Below are positions 43,615-56,040 of a DNA stretch of 64,000 nucleotides, piece after piece. Under the pieces are notes generated by a model. That model saw only the letters and a program-made list of their open reading frames with translations. It made no database searches and was not told where the DNA came from. The position numbers and the translations under genes are program-made. Within the stretch, counting starts at the first letter, position 1, and the number at the start of each line of letters is the position of its first letter. Origin of the DNA: Aedes albopictus (Eukaryota > Arthropoda > Insecta > Diptera > Culicidae); assembly GCF_035046485.1 (NCBI RefSeq), contig NC_085136.1:327200227-327264226 (forward strand). Reading direction: 5' to 3'.

Positions 43615-45590
43615 TATCTGTATCAGAGATACTGATCCTTGAGATGATCAATCCGAAAAACATTTGGTCTTCTTCCTAGCACTTTCGGTTCTTGAGATAT
43701 TCACGTGGCCCGTGAGCATAGATTGGAAACCACTGATTTTTCAACATATCTATATCAGAGTACTGATCCTTGAGATGATCAATCCGAAAAACATTTGCTC
43801 TTCTTCCTAGCACTTTCGGTTCTTGAGATATTCACGTGGCCCGTGAGCTTGGATTGGAAACCACTGATTTTTCAGCATATCTGTATCAGAGATACTGATC
43901 CTTGAGATGATCAATCCGAAAAACATTTGCTCTTCTTCCTAGCACTTTCGGTTCTTGAGATATTCACGTGGCCCGTGAGCATAGATTGGAAACCACTGAT
44001 TTTTCAACATATCTGTATCAGAGATACAGAGCCTTGAGATGATCAATCCGAAAAAAACATTTGCTCTTCTTCCTAGCACTTTCGGTTCTTGAGATATTCA
44101 CGTGGCCCGTGAGCTTGGATTGGAAACCACTGATTTTTCAGCATATCTGTATCAGAGATACTGATCCTTGAGATGATCAATCCGAAAAACATTTGCTCTT
44201 CTTCCTAGCACTTTCGGTTCTTGAGATATTCACGTGGCCCGTGAGCATAGATTGGAAACCACTGATTTTTCAACATATCTGTATCAGAGATACAGAGCCT
44301 TGAGATGATCAATCCGAAAAAACATTTGCTCTTCTTCCTAGCACTTTCGGTTCTTGAGATATTCACGTGGCCCGTGAGCTTGGATTGGAAACCACTGATT
44401 TTTCAGCAAAAATGTATCAGAGATACTGATCCTTGAGATGATCAATCCGAAAAACATTTGCTCTTCTTCCTAGCACTTTCGGTTCTTGAGATATTCACGT
44501 GGCCCGTGAGCATAGATTGGAAACCACTGATTTTTCAACATATCTGTATCAGAGATACTGATCCTTGAGATGATCAATCCGAAAAACATTTGGTCTTCTT
44601 CCTAGCACTTTCGGTTCTTGAGATATTCACGTGGCCCGTGAGCATAGATTGGAAACCACTGATTTTTCAACATATCTATATCAGAGATACTGATCCTTGA
44701 GATGATCAATCCGAATAACATTTGCTCTTCTTCCTAGCACTTTCGGTTCTTGAGATATTCACGTGGCCCGTGAGCTTGGATTGGAAACCACTGATTTTTC
44801 AGCATATCTGTATCAGAGATACTGATCCTTGAGATGATCAATCCGAAAAACATTTGCTCTTCTTCCTAGCACTTTCGGTTCTTGAGATATTCACGTGGCC
44901 CGTGAGCATAGATTGGAAACCACTGATTTTTCAACATATCTATATCGGAGATACTGATCCTTGAGATGACCAATCCGAAAAACATTTGGTCTTCTTCCTA
45001 GCACTTTCGGTTTTTGAGATATTCACGTGGCCCGTGAGCATAGATTGGAAACCACTGTTTTTTCAACATATCTATATCAGAGATACTGATCCTTGAGATG
45101 ATCAATCCGAAAAACATTTGGTCTTCTTCCTAGCACTTTCGGTTCTTGAGATATTCACGTGGCCCGTGAGCATAGATTGGAAACCACTGATTTTTCTACA
45201 TATCTGTATCAGAGATACTGATCCTTGAGATGATTATTCCGAAAAACATTTGCTCTTCTTCCTAGCACTTTCGGTTCTTGAGATATTCACGTGGCCCGTG
45301 AGCATAGATTGGAAACCACTGATTTTTCAACATATCTATATCAAAGATACTGATCCTTGAGATGATCAATCCGAAAAACATTTGCTCTTTTTCCTATCAC
45401 TTTCGGTTCTTGAGATATTCACGTGGCCCGTGACCATAGGTTGGAAACCACTGATTGATGCAATACAACTACATTGTGGTAAGTACATACTCCCTGAAGT
45501 GCAGAATTCGGAAAATCTTTTCACATTATCTTCACATCTCTGATTCTTGAGAAATTCGCTTGGCCCATGACCGTAGTTTGGGAACCACTG
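43615..45590 (+). repeat. 132-bp satellite array, about 14 units, left arm
   Basis: Each unit contains GATACTGATCCTTGAGATGA, AGCACTTTCGGTTCTTGAGA, TTCACGTGGCCCGTGAGC and GATTGGAAACCACTGATTTT. Two unit types (GAGCATAG...CAACATATC and GAGCTTGG...CAGCATATC) partly alternate, giving a 264-bp higher-order period. The last, most diverged unit ends GGCCCATGACCGTAGTTTGG then GAACCACTG at 45,590, resembling a hAT terminus. The mirror is at 47,260-49,235. Confidence 0.95.
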
Positions 45591-45710
45591 AACTTAGCAA
45601 AAATGCTAAATTATTAATTGTAATTGAATAACTTATAACCTTTCAATAGGTTAGGAACTTTGTGATTTCGATCTTCACAAACTAATTATAAAACTGAAAA
45701 AAAAACACTG

Positions 45711-45876
45711 CCCCGATTTACGCACTAATTCCCAAATAGCGCTCCCCCGATTTACGCACTAATTCCCAAATAGCGCTCCCCCGATTTACGCACTAATTCC
45801 CAAATAGCGCTCCCCCCAAGTTACGCTCCCCCAATTTACGCTCCCCCCGTTTTGAGCGTAAATTGGGGTTTTAGTG
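45711..45876. repeat. Subterminal 34-bp repeats of the giant element (inner end)
   Basis: Three tandem 34-bp units start at 45,711, 45,745 and 45,779 (CCCCGATTTACGCACTAATT, then CCCAAATAGCGCTC). Two short CAATTTACGCTCCCC-type units and the terminal repeat follow. The mirror is at 45,879-46,044. Repeated subterminal motifs of this kind are often transposase-binding sites; that role is inferred. Confidence 0.9.
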
Positions 45877-46126
45877 TACACTAAAACCCCAATTTACGCT
45901 CAAAACGGGGGGAGCGTAAATTGGGGGAGCGTAACTTGGGGGGAGCGCTATTTGGGAATTAGTGCGTAAATCGGGGGAGCGCTATTTGGGAATTAGTGCG
46001 TAAATCGGGGGAGCGCTATTTGGGAATTAGTGCGTAAATCGGGGCAGTGTTTTTTTTTCAGTTTTATAATTAGTTTGTGAAGATCGAAATCACAAAGTTC
46101 CTAACCTATTGAAAGGTTATAAGTTA

Positions 46127-47220
46127 GGCTAAAATATAAACGACTCATAAGAAAGTGATCATTCTTCATAAATAATTCCAAAAGTCCCAGTGAAGAAACA
46201 GGGGTGTAAGCAGTCATAAATAACAAAAGTTCCATAAACAAATAGAAAAATGCATAAATAAATCAAAAGTTTCCATAAATAAGTGATTTTTGAGCAATTA
46301 AAAACGTCAAAAATGCAATGAATAATTCAACTGTTGCAATAAAAAAAGTCAATTTTCCCACCAAAAAACTTCGAATTTTCCATAAATAAATTCGATTTTT
46401 CCATAATAAATTAAAAAATTCACAATAAAAAAATATCAAAAAAGCAATAAATAATTCAAAAAGTGCAATAACAAAAAAATAAATTATCAATAAATGTCAA
46501 AAAACGAGCAATAAACGTAAATGCATTTTGAGGCAAAAATTATATAGACCATGCGGCGAAGCCGCATAGAGGATTGAGGAACTGAGGCGGCAGAAGGCCG
46601 CCGAAGTTTCCGATATCCGATGCACAGCAACTGCATCGATTCGGTTCTAGGCAAACCACAGATTCAAGAATTTGCCCGGTATAATGCAAACATAGATGTT
46701 ATCCCTTTTTTAGGTCCGACGAGCGATAGCGAGTTCGGACAGCAAGCAATTGTTCGGTAAATTGCAATCATAGTTACGCAAGCTTTTCCGTTGTTTCAGT
46801 CATATAAGTGCGATTCAGCATTTCACTGTCTCATACTTTCCTGCATTTGTTTTTCATGGGTAATTTCGTCATTTTTTATTGCATTTTTTGAATTTTTTAT
46901 TGCTTTTTCGATATTTTTTTATTGTGAATTTTCTAATTTATTATGGAAAAATCGGATTTATTTATGGAAAATTTGAAGTTATTTGGTGGGAAAATTGGCT
47001 TTTTTTATTGCAACAGTTGATTTATTCATTGCATTTTTGACGTTTTTTATTGCTCAAAAATCAATTATTTATGGAAACTTTTGATTTATTTATGCATTTT
47101 TCTATTTGTTTATGGAACTTTTGTTATTTATTACTGCTTACACCCCTGTTTCTTCACTGGGACTTTTGGAATTATTTATGGGAAATTTTGTATTTATTAT
47201 GGAACGTTTAATTGTCTGCC
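46127..47220. mobile_element. 1,094-bp foldback element present only in the right arm
   Basis: The ends GGCTAAAATATAAACG and CGTTTAATTGTCTGCC are imperfect inverted repeats. Stronger pairing continues inwards for about 350 bases (ATAAATAATTCCAAAAGTCC, AGAAACAGGGGTGTAAGCAG and their complements). The left arm preserves the empty site (AAGTT-A-TTCAA), so only an A is duplicated. The centre (46,550-46,760) is GC-richer and holds compact hairpins: GCGGC-GAA-GCCGC, GGCGGC-AGAAG-GCCGCC and GTCCGA...TCGGAC. No transposase frame is present; frames of 60-75 codons encode only Phe/Ile-rich low complexity. Confidence 0.88.
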
Positions 47221-47259
47221 ATTCAATTACAATTAATAATTTAGCATTTTTGCTAAGTT

Positions 47260-49235
47260 CAGTGGTTCCCAAACTACGGTCATGGGCCAAGCGAATTTCT
47301 CAAGAATCAGAGATGTGAAGATAATGTGAAAAGATTTTCCGAATTCTGCACTTCAGGGAGTATGTACTTACCACAATGTAGTTGTATTGCATCAATCAGT
47401 GGTTTCCAACCTATGGTCACGGGCCACGTGAATATCTCAAGAACCGAAAGTGATAGGAAAAAGAGCAAATGTTTTTCGGATTGATCATCTCAAGGATCAG
47501 TATCTTTGATATAGATATGTTGAAAAATCAGTGGTTTCCAATCTATGCTCACGGGCCACGTGAATATCTCAAGAACCGAAAGTGCTAGGAAGAAGAGCAA
47601 ATGTTTTTCGGAATAATCATCTCAAGGATCAGTATCTCTGATACAGATATGTAGAAAAATCAGTGGTTTCCAATCTATGCTCACGGGCCACGTGAATATC
47701 TCAAGAACCGAAAGTGCTAGGAAGAAGACCAAATGTTTTTCGGATTGATCATCTCAAGGATCAGTATCTCTGATATAGATATGTTGAAAAAACAGTGGTT
47801 TCCAATCTATGCTCACGGGCCACGTGAATATCTCAAAAACCGAAAGTGCTAGGAAGAAGACCAAATGTTTTTCGGATTGGTCATCTCAAGGATCAGTATC
47901 TCCGATATAGATATGTTGAAAAATCAGTGGTTTCCAATCTATGCTCACGGGCCACGTGAATATCTCAAGAACCGAAAGTGCTAGGAAGAAGAGCAAATGT
48001 TTTTCGGATTGATCATCTCAAGGATCAGTATCTCTGATACAGATATGCTGAAAAATCAGTGGTTTCCAATCCAAGCTCACGGGCCACGTGAATATCTCAA
48101 GAACCGAAAGTGCTAGGAAGAAGAGCAAATGTTATTCGGATTGATCATCTCAAGGATCAGTATCTCTGATATAGATATGTTGAAAAATCAGTGGTTTCCA
48201 ATCTATGCTCACGGGCCACGTGAATATCTCAAGAACCGAAAGTGCTAGGAAGAAGACCAAATGTTTTTCGGATTGATCATCTCAAGGATCAGTATCTCTG
48301 ATACAGATATGTTGAAAAATCAGTGGTTTCCAATCTATGCTCACGGGCCACGTGAATATCTCAAGAACCGAAAGTGCTAGGAAGAAGAGCAAATGTTTTT
48401 CGGATTGATCATCTCAAGGATCAGTATCTCTGATACATTTTTGCTGAAAAATCAGTGGTTTCCAATCCAAGCTCACGGGCCACGTGAATATCTCAAGAAC
48501 CGAAAGTGCTAGGAAGAAGAGCAAATGTTTTTTCGGATTGATCATCTCAAGGCTCTGTATCTCTGATACAGATATGTTGAAAAATCAGTGGTTTCCAATC
48601 TATGCTCACGGGCCACGTGAATATCTCAAGAACCGAAAGTGCTAGGAAGAAGAGCAAATGTTTTTCGGATTGATCATCTCAAGGATCAGTATCTCTGATA
48701 CAGATATGCTGAAAAATCAGTGGTTTCCAATCCAAGCTCACGGGCCACGTGAATATCTCAAGAACCGAAAGTGCTAGGAAGAAGAGCAAATGTTTTTTTC
48801 GGATTGATCATCTCAAGGCTCTGTATCTCTGATACAGATATGTTGAAAAATCAGTGGTTTCCAATCTATGCTCACGGGCCACGTGAATATCTCAAGAACC
48901 GAAAGTGCTAGGAAGAAGAGCAAATGTTTTTCGGATTGATCATCTCAAGGATCAGTATCTCTGATACAGATATGCTGAAAAATCAGTGGTTTCCAATCCA
49001 AGCTCACGGGCCACGTGAATATCTCAAGAACCGAAAGTGCTAGGAAGAAGAGCAAATGTTTTTCGGATTGATCATCTCAAGGATCAGTACTCTGATATAG
49101 ATATGTTGAAAAATCAGTGGTTTCCAATCTATGCTCACGGGCCACGTGAATATCTCAAGAACCGAAAGTGCTAGGAAGAAGACCAAATGTTTTTCGGATT
49201 GATCATCTCAAGGATCAGTATCTCTGATACAGATA
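47260..49235 (-). repeat. 132-bp satellite array, right arm
   Basis: Mirror of 43,615-45,590 with the same unit order and the same rare variants (for example the extra A bases and the CTGTATCTC units). It starts CAGTGGTTCCCAAACTACGG, the hAT-like end. Confidence 0.95.
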
Positions 49236-52200
49236 CAGGTATGTTCCGTTTTTATCAACACGGTCCGTGATTTTCAGTTGATAAAAACGGAATAGTGATA
49301 AAAACGGAATAATTTTCTTTGACAGAATATTTTGCAACATTTGTATATAAACTGGAAGATTTACTGTAGAACACATTCCAGAAGTAAAAATATGCACTTT
49401 ATTATGAAATTCAATTGTTTTTGATGTATTTTAGCACATCTTGGTTGCACAGTTCAAATTATAGTTTTCTGACTACGACGTCGACAAAAGGTTTTCACCA
49501 CATTTGTGACCCCAGTTTTGGAAATGTATTTTCAGTGAACGCAAGAATGGCACATATTACAGTTCCAGTATCCGGATCGACGTTTTAAAATATGACAGAC
49601 TTCCAGGAATGATTAATCTCCAGGAACGTAATTTTGGGATCCTAACAAAAGAGGATATGTTTACTTCCTTCCGGAATGCATTTCTCCACGATTATCATCT
49701 TAACAGATTCCTATGAAAGTTTAAACTAGGATACCACTTGATACTTGATGGGCTACAACTCGTAGCGGTGAGCCTACGCCGAATGAAGCATTCGCCTCCA
49801 CTTGTCTCGGTCCTGGGCCAATCGCTTCCAGTCACCCTCAACGTTTAGAGCCCTTAGGTCCTGCAAAAAGCCACCGTGTGCGAGGCCTACCACGAAGCTG
49901 ACGGCCCCTACCTGCTTCTCTGCTGAATATGGTTTTAGCTTGTCGTTCCTCCGGCATACGAGCTACGTGTCCAGCCCACCGCAGCCGGCCGTGTTTTATT
50001 CGCTTCACTAGCATACTTTTAAAAAACCTTCAGGAATTTTTCTAAGCAATCACTTGTATTCTCTCCAGAATATTGGATTCGCCAAGAAGTTTCTCCAGAA
50101 TTCTTGTAAGTTACCTTATACCATGCCGCTTTTTATCTTTTGAAATGCGATAGGGGCTCGTCCATAAATAACGTAGCATTTTTAGACGATTTTTGACACC
50201 ACCTCCTCCCTCGTAGCCTATTTTCCCATACCTAGAACATGGCTCGTAGCATTATCAGAGACTCCCCCCTCTCTCTTAAAATGCAACGTCATATATGGAC
50301 GGCCACCAAGAATTTTTAGAGAAAAGAGGTTCTGCCCCTTATGATTTGTTCAGAAATTTCTTCTCGGATCAACCTAGATGTCTCTTTTAAAAATTTTCCA
50401 GGAGTTTCTTTGTAAATCCCTTCAAATACTCCACCAGGAATTGGAATTTATTAACCATACTTATGCATTATGTTGGGAACAGCTCGCTGACGTTGTGTAC
50501 GGTTTGGGTCTGGAATGGCCCTAATGCACAAGGTGGGCTAAGAAAATCATTCTGGGATTTAACCTAGGTCCTTGTTCATCAATTCATCCAAGAGTTGCTT
50601 TGGAGATTCACAAGATTTTACTTTTGAAATATAGGAGTTTCTTCGTTTCTTCAAAATTTCCCACGGGAATTCTTCCAAGACTGCTTTCTGAAATCCCCCC
50701 AGGTTTTTTTTCTGATATTTCTCCAGGGGTTCTTTCTGGGATTCCTTCAATAGTTTTTCTGTAATTACATCAGAAGTTCTTTCATGGATTCGTTAAAGAT
50801 TTTCTTATGATCTTTTTTTTACTTTGTTTTGGTATTTATGCGCAGTAGACACATCTACACCTACTGGAACTTTCAGAGATTTTCCAATACGGTTCTATTT
50901 TTTATCTTTGTTATATCCTCATTATTACTAGATCAACCAGCCTTGGGCTGAACATCTCGTAAATAAAGATAATATTACAATAATAATTATCCCCGATTTC
51001 TTATTGCGCTTCCTGGGAATCTCTCAGAAGTTTAGTCTAGTAATCTTCCAGGAATTCTTTCCTACAGTCCTCCAGAAGATTCTTCAGGGATGATGTTCTG
51101 TATAGAAATCTCTGGGGAGTTATTCGTGAGGATCGTCCAGAAGTTCCTTGTGGGAATCCTTGAAAAATTCCTTCTAGGAATCCTGTAAAAGTTCTTTCAT
51201 GAAACCATTTAATTGTTCCTCGAGGGGTACTTTCAAAATTAATGGGATTTCTGTAGGATTTTTGGGAATCTTTTGTTTTTTCTTGGAACCCTTGAGGAGT
51301 TGCAGGAGAAATCCTCAGATCGTTTTCTAAGATCCTAGATGAAGTGTAGAATTAGCTCAATGTTAAAATACATGTTAATAAGAACAAAAAAAAGACCCTA
51401 GACTCCTCCTTCTTTGAGAAACTTATTTCTGATAGATTTAACTCCTAATTCATCTAAAGGAACTTCTGAATTATTTCCTGACGATTTCTCAGAAGAAATC
51501 CATTAAGATCTGGAGGAATACAATAATCGCTAGTAGGAATTACTGAAGAAAATCAAGATTGCATTTTTGGAGCAAACGAAAGATGAAATCTCGGATAAAA
51601 TTCTATAGGAAACTCCTGTTAGGCTAGTGAATATAGCTGTTTCGGTCTGGAAAATTTGGACAGGGTATCAAGGATGACAAGAGAGATCTCTGGTAGAAGT
51701 TTGAGCCCCGTCGGAAAGAACTAGCGACCAGGAGAGAAGAATTCAGCACATCGCATAATTTCAAAATCACGTGAAATTTATTTCACTTAAAAAAGTATTG
51801 TAAAAAAGATTGTAGTGTAAAAATTCAGGCAAGGACAGGCAAAGAAAGCCCTAAACTGTTTAAGTTCTCGAAGAACACTTGAAGTGACAGGCCAAGTTCC
51901 AGTTGGTACGTAGAGCCAAAAAGAAGAATAATAATAATAAAAAAAGAAGAAGAAAGGAGAAGAAGGATCTTCAGAAGGAAGTTCTTGGGGGAATACTCAG
52001 ATGGACATCCTGGAGCAATCCCTGGAAAGGGCATCAATTGTGCCCTAACACAATAGGCTAATGAAATAAAAAAATGTTCGATTCTCCATGGTGGTTTTTC
52101 CTATTGCCGGATAGTCGAATCCGTCCTTTGATGATTTTATAAAATGTTGATGATGATATTGATATTCACGTGTTACCTCCTGCCACCTCCTGTCAGATTT

Positions 52201-52569
52201 TTATTAATTAACTTAGCTGGGTTTGATTTTTCTATTGGACTATTGGTTTAGTTTTCTCATTTTCAAATAAGAAATACAATTATGCTTGAAAGAAAGCATG
52301 AATGAACATTATTTATAGCTGAACTTGAAATGTGTTGAAAGCTACTGTGGCGTATACGTCTTCTATGTCATAATTGGTAGTAGTTTCAAATTCATCCATG
52401 GATGCATTGCCTGAAGATTAATGTTAAGCTTTACATAACTCGTGTTCAAGGGAACAAATTTGACAAAAAAATAGTGTTGACAAAAACGGAATGAAATGTT
52501 GACGAAATCGGATAGTGACAAAAACGGATAGTGATAAAAACGGATAGTGACAAAAACGGAACATACCTG
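49236..52569. mobile_element. 3.3-kb TA-flanked element, right arm
   Basis: Mirror of 40,282-43,614, with one extra base (GCGC instead of CGC near 50,842). It contains the mirrored LINE tail (49,740-50,014, minus strand), MITE (50,153-50,307) and SINE tail (50,916-50,975, plus strand). The TA duplications are at 49,234-49,235 and 52,570-52,571. Confidence 0.85.
49740..50014 (-). pseudogene. LINE C-terminal tail, right arm
   Basis: Reverse-complement duplicate of 42,836-43,110 with the same frameshift, so the decay precedes the duplication of the giant element. Confidence 0.8.
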
Positions 52570-53360
52570 TATGTTGAAAAATCAGTGGTTTCCAATCTAT
52601 GATCACGGGCCGCGTGAGTATCTCAAGATCCGAAAGTGCTAGGAAGAAAAACCAATGTTTTACGGATTGATCATCTTAAGGATCAGTATCTCTAATATTG
52701 ATATGTTGAAAATTAGTGGTTTCCAATCTATGATCACGGGCCACGTGAAAATCTCAAGATCCGAAAGTGCTAGGCAGAAGAGCAAATGTTTTACGGATTG
52801 GTCATCGTAAGGATCAGTATCTCTAATATTGATATGTTGAAAATTAGCCTGGCACCCTTGCACCAATGCATGATCCATGTGCCAAAAATAAACATTTCCC
52901 ACCAACACACCAACATCCGCATGACCTTGTGAAGGCGCAGAGGATTCAACGGCCTGATGTGGGCAAGCGATTGCAATCATCACTTCCCTCCCCTTCCTCA
53001 TTAACCTGCAGCCTGACGCAGCAGGCGCCATTGTCGCCTAAAAATACAAGACCACCAACGCTTACACACTGAAGATGCCTGTTAGTCCCAAGCAGCTATC
53101 TCATTGGTTCCTTGTGTGAGTGTAGCTGATCTGGCGATACTGGAGTAGCAACTGCGGGCGGTCAATCAAGCTCAAGCTCTAGCCTTTAGGATTCTTGAGG
53201 AATTCGCATGGCCCGTAACTCCAGTTTGAAAACCCCAGAGCATTGTAATGCATACCCCTTGATATGCATAATCCAAAAAATATTCACTCTTTCTCCTCGC
53301 TCTTTAGGTTCTTGCGAATACAGCATGGCCCGTAACCCCAGCTTGAGAACCACTGTTTCT
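52570..53360 (-). repeat. 132-bp pair, spacer and hAT-like terminus, right arm
   Basis: Mirror of 39,491-40,281: two satellite units (52,570-52,841), the spacer, and the diverged hAT-like unit ending at about 53,355. Confidence 0.85.
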
Positions 53361-55427
53361 CATCTCTCGTCTAATCTCTCACCTCATCTCTCATCTCATC
53401 TCTCATCTCATCTCTCATCTCTCATCTCTCATCTCATCTCTCATCTCATCTCATCTCTCATCTCATCTCTCATCTCTTCTCTCATCTCACATCTCATCTC
53501 ATCTCTCATCTCATCTCTCATCTCTCATCTTTCATCTCATCTCTCATCTCATCTCTCATCTCATCTCTCATCTCATCTCTCATCTCATCTCATCTCTCAT
53601 CTCATCTCTCCTCTCATCTCATCTTTCATCTCATCTCTCATCTCATCTCTCATCTCATCTTTCATCTCATCTCTCATCTCATCTCTCATCTCATCTCTTA
53701 TCTCTCATCTCTCATCTCTCATCTCTCATCTCTCATCTCTCATCTCTCATCTCTCATCTCTCATCTCTCATCTCTCATCTCTCATCTCTCATCTCTCATC
53801 TCTCATCTCTCATCTCTCATCTCTCATCTCTCATCTCTCATCTCTCATCTCTCATCTCTCATCTCTCATCTCTCATATCTCATCTCATCTCTCATCTCAT
53901 CTCTCATCTCATCTCTCATCTCATCTCTCATCTCATCTCTCATCTCATCTCTCATCTCATCTCTCATCTCATCTCTCATCTCATCTCTCATCTCATCTCT
54001 CATCTCATCTCTCATCTCATCTCTCATCTCATCTCTCATCTCATCTCTCTTCTCATCTCTCATCTCATCTCTCATCTCATCTCTCATCTCATCTCTCATC
54101 TCATCTTTCATCTCATCTCTCATCTCATCTCTCATCTCATCTCTCATCTCATCTCTCATCTCAACTCTCATCTCTCATCTCTCATCTCTCATCTCTCATC
54201 TCTCATCTCTCATCTCTCATCTCTCATCTCTCATCTCTTATCTCTCATCTCTCATCTCTCATCTCTCATCTCTCATCTCTCATCTCTCATCTCTCATCTC
54301 TCATCTCCCATCTCTCATCTCTCATCTCTCATCTCTCATCTCTCATCTCTCATCTCTCATCTCTCATCTCTCATCTCTCATCTCTCATCTCTCATCTCTC
54401 ATCTCTCATCTCTCATCTCTCATCTCTCATCTCTCATCTCTCATCTCTCATCTCTCATCTCTCATCTCTCATCTCTCATCTCTCATCTCTCATCTCTCAT
54501 CTCTCATCTCTCATCTCTCATCTCTCATCTCTCATCTCTCATCTCTCATCTCTCATCTCTCATCTCTCATCTCTCATCTCTCATCTCTCATCTCTCATCT
54601 CTCATCTCTCATCTCTCATCTCTCATCTCTCATCTCTCATCTCTCATCTCTCATCTCTCATCTCTCATCTCTCATCTCTCATCTCTCATCTCTCATCTCT
54701 CATCTCTCATCTCTCATCTCTCATCTCTCATCTCTCATCTCTCATCTCTCATCTCTCATCTCTCATCTCTCATCTCTCATCTCTCATCTCTCATCTCTCA
54801 TCTCTCATCTCTCATCTCTCATCTCTCATCTCTCATCTCTCATCTCTCATCTCTCATCTCTCATCTCTCATCTCTCATCTCTCATCTCTCATCTCTCATC
54901 TCTCATCTCTCATCTCTCATCTCTCATCTCTCATCTCTCATCTCTCATCTCTCATCTCTCATCTCTCATCTCTCATCTCTCATCTCTCATCTCTCATCTC
55001 TCATCTCTCATCTCTCATCTCTCATCTCTCATCTCTCATCTCTCATCTCTCATCTCTCATCTCTCATCTCTCATCTCTCATCTCTCATCTCTCATCTCTC
55101 ATCTCTCATCTCTCATCTCTCATCTCTCATCTCTCATCTCTCATCTCTCATCTCTCATCTCTCATCTCTCATCTCTCATCTCTCATCTCTCATCTCTCAT
55201 CTCTCATCTCTCATCTCTCATCTCTCATCTCTCATCTCTCATCTCTCATCTCTCATCTCTCATCTCTCATCTCTCATCTCTCATCTCTCATCTCTCATCT
55301 CTCCTCTCTCCTCTCTCATCTCTCATCTCATCTCACATCTCATCTCTCATCTCATCTCTCATCTCATCTCTCATCTCATCTATCATCTCATCTTTCATAT
55401 CATCTCATGTCATCCTTCCCTAACCCT
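53361..55427 (-). repeat. 7-bp (TCTCATC) array with 12-bp sub-array, right arm
   Basis: Mirror of 37,505-39,490. It is longer by 75 bases: the 12-bp block (53,880-54,165) has one unit more and the long 7-bp block about nine units more. The 758-codon plus-strand frame is repeat-driven. Confidence 0.97.
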
Positions 55428-56040
55428 CCATCCTATCCTCTACACTCCCCTCTACCCTACCTTCTACCCTACCCTCTACTCTAACCATCTACCCTACCCT
55501 CAACCCAACCTTCTACTTACCCTACCTTCTACCCTAACCTCTACCCGAACCCTCTACCCCACCCTCTACCTTAACCCTCTACCCAACCCTCTATCCTACC
55601 TTCAACCCTATGCCCGATCCTCTTTCCTACCTTTTACCCTACCTTCTATGATACCATCTAACATTACCCTCTACTCTTACCATCTACCCTACCCTCTACC
55701 CTAACCCTCTAGCATAGTCTCTACCCTACTCTATACCCTCTACCCTAACCCTTTACCTTACATTCAACCCTACCTTCTACCCTACTCTCTACCCGAACCC
55801 TCTAGCCAACCCTCTATCCTACCTTCTACCCTAACCCTCTACCCTACCCTCTACTCTACCTCTTACCCTACCCTCTACCCTACCTTCTACCCTACCATCT
55901 TACATTACCCTCTACCCTAACCATCTACCCTACCCTCTACCCTAACCCTCTATTATAGCCTCTACCCTACCCTCTACCCTAACCCTCTACCCTACCATCT
56001 AACATTACCCTTTACCCTAACCCTCAATGTATCATATGTA
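55428..56040 (-). repeat. Telomere-like minisatellite, right arm
   Basis: CCCTAACCCTCTACCCTACC-type units, mirroring 36,885-37,500 unit for unit as far as I can follow. Confidence 0.9.

Larger units (their letters stand above)
36735..45876 (+). mobile_element. Giant non-autonomous TIR element, left copy (9,142 bp)
   Basis: It begins CACTAAAACCCCAATTTACG and ends with the exact reverse complement CGTAAATTGGGGTTTTAGTG. The shared terminal repeat is at least 24 bp and is flanked by TA on both sides, as for Tc1/mariner-type insertions. Content in order: subterminal hairpin, telomere-like minisatellite, 7-bp array, hAT-like terminus, a short 132-bp repeat pair, a 3.3-kb TA element, the main 132-bp array and subterminal 34-bp repeats. 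No transposase or other gene is present, so it would need enzymes in trans. The superfamily call rests only on the TA sites. Confidence 0.85.

Noticed and set aside
46127..47220. Helitron
   Set aside because: The insertion site fits A|T, but the ends are inverted repeats (GGC...GCC) and lack the TC start and CTRR end with hairpin.
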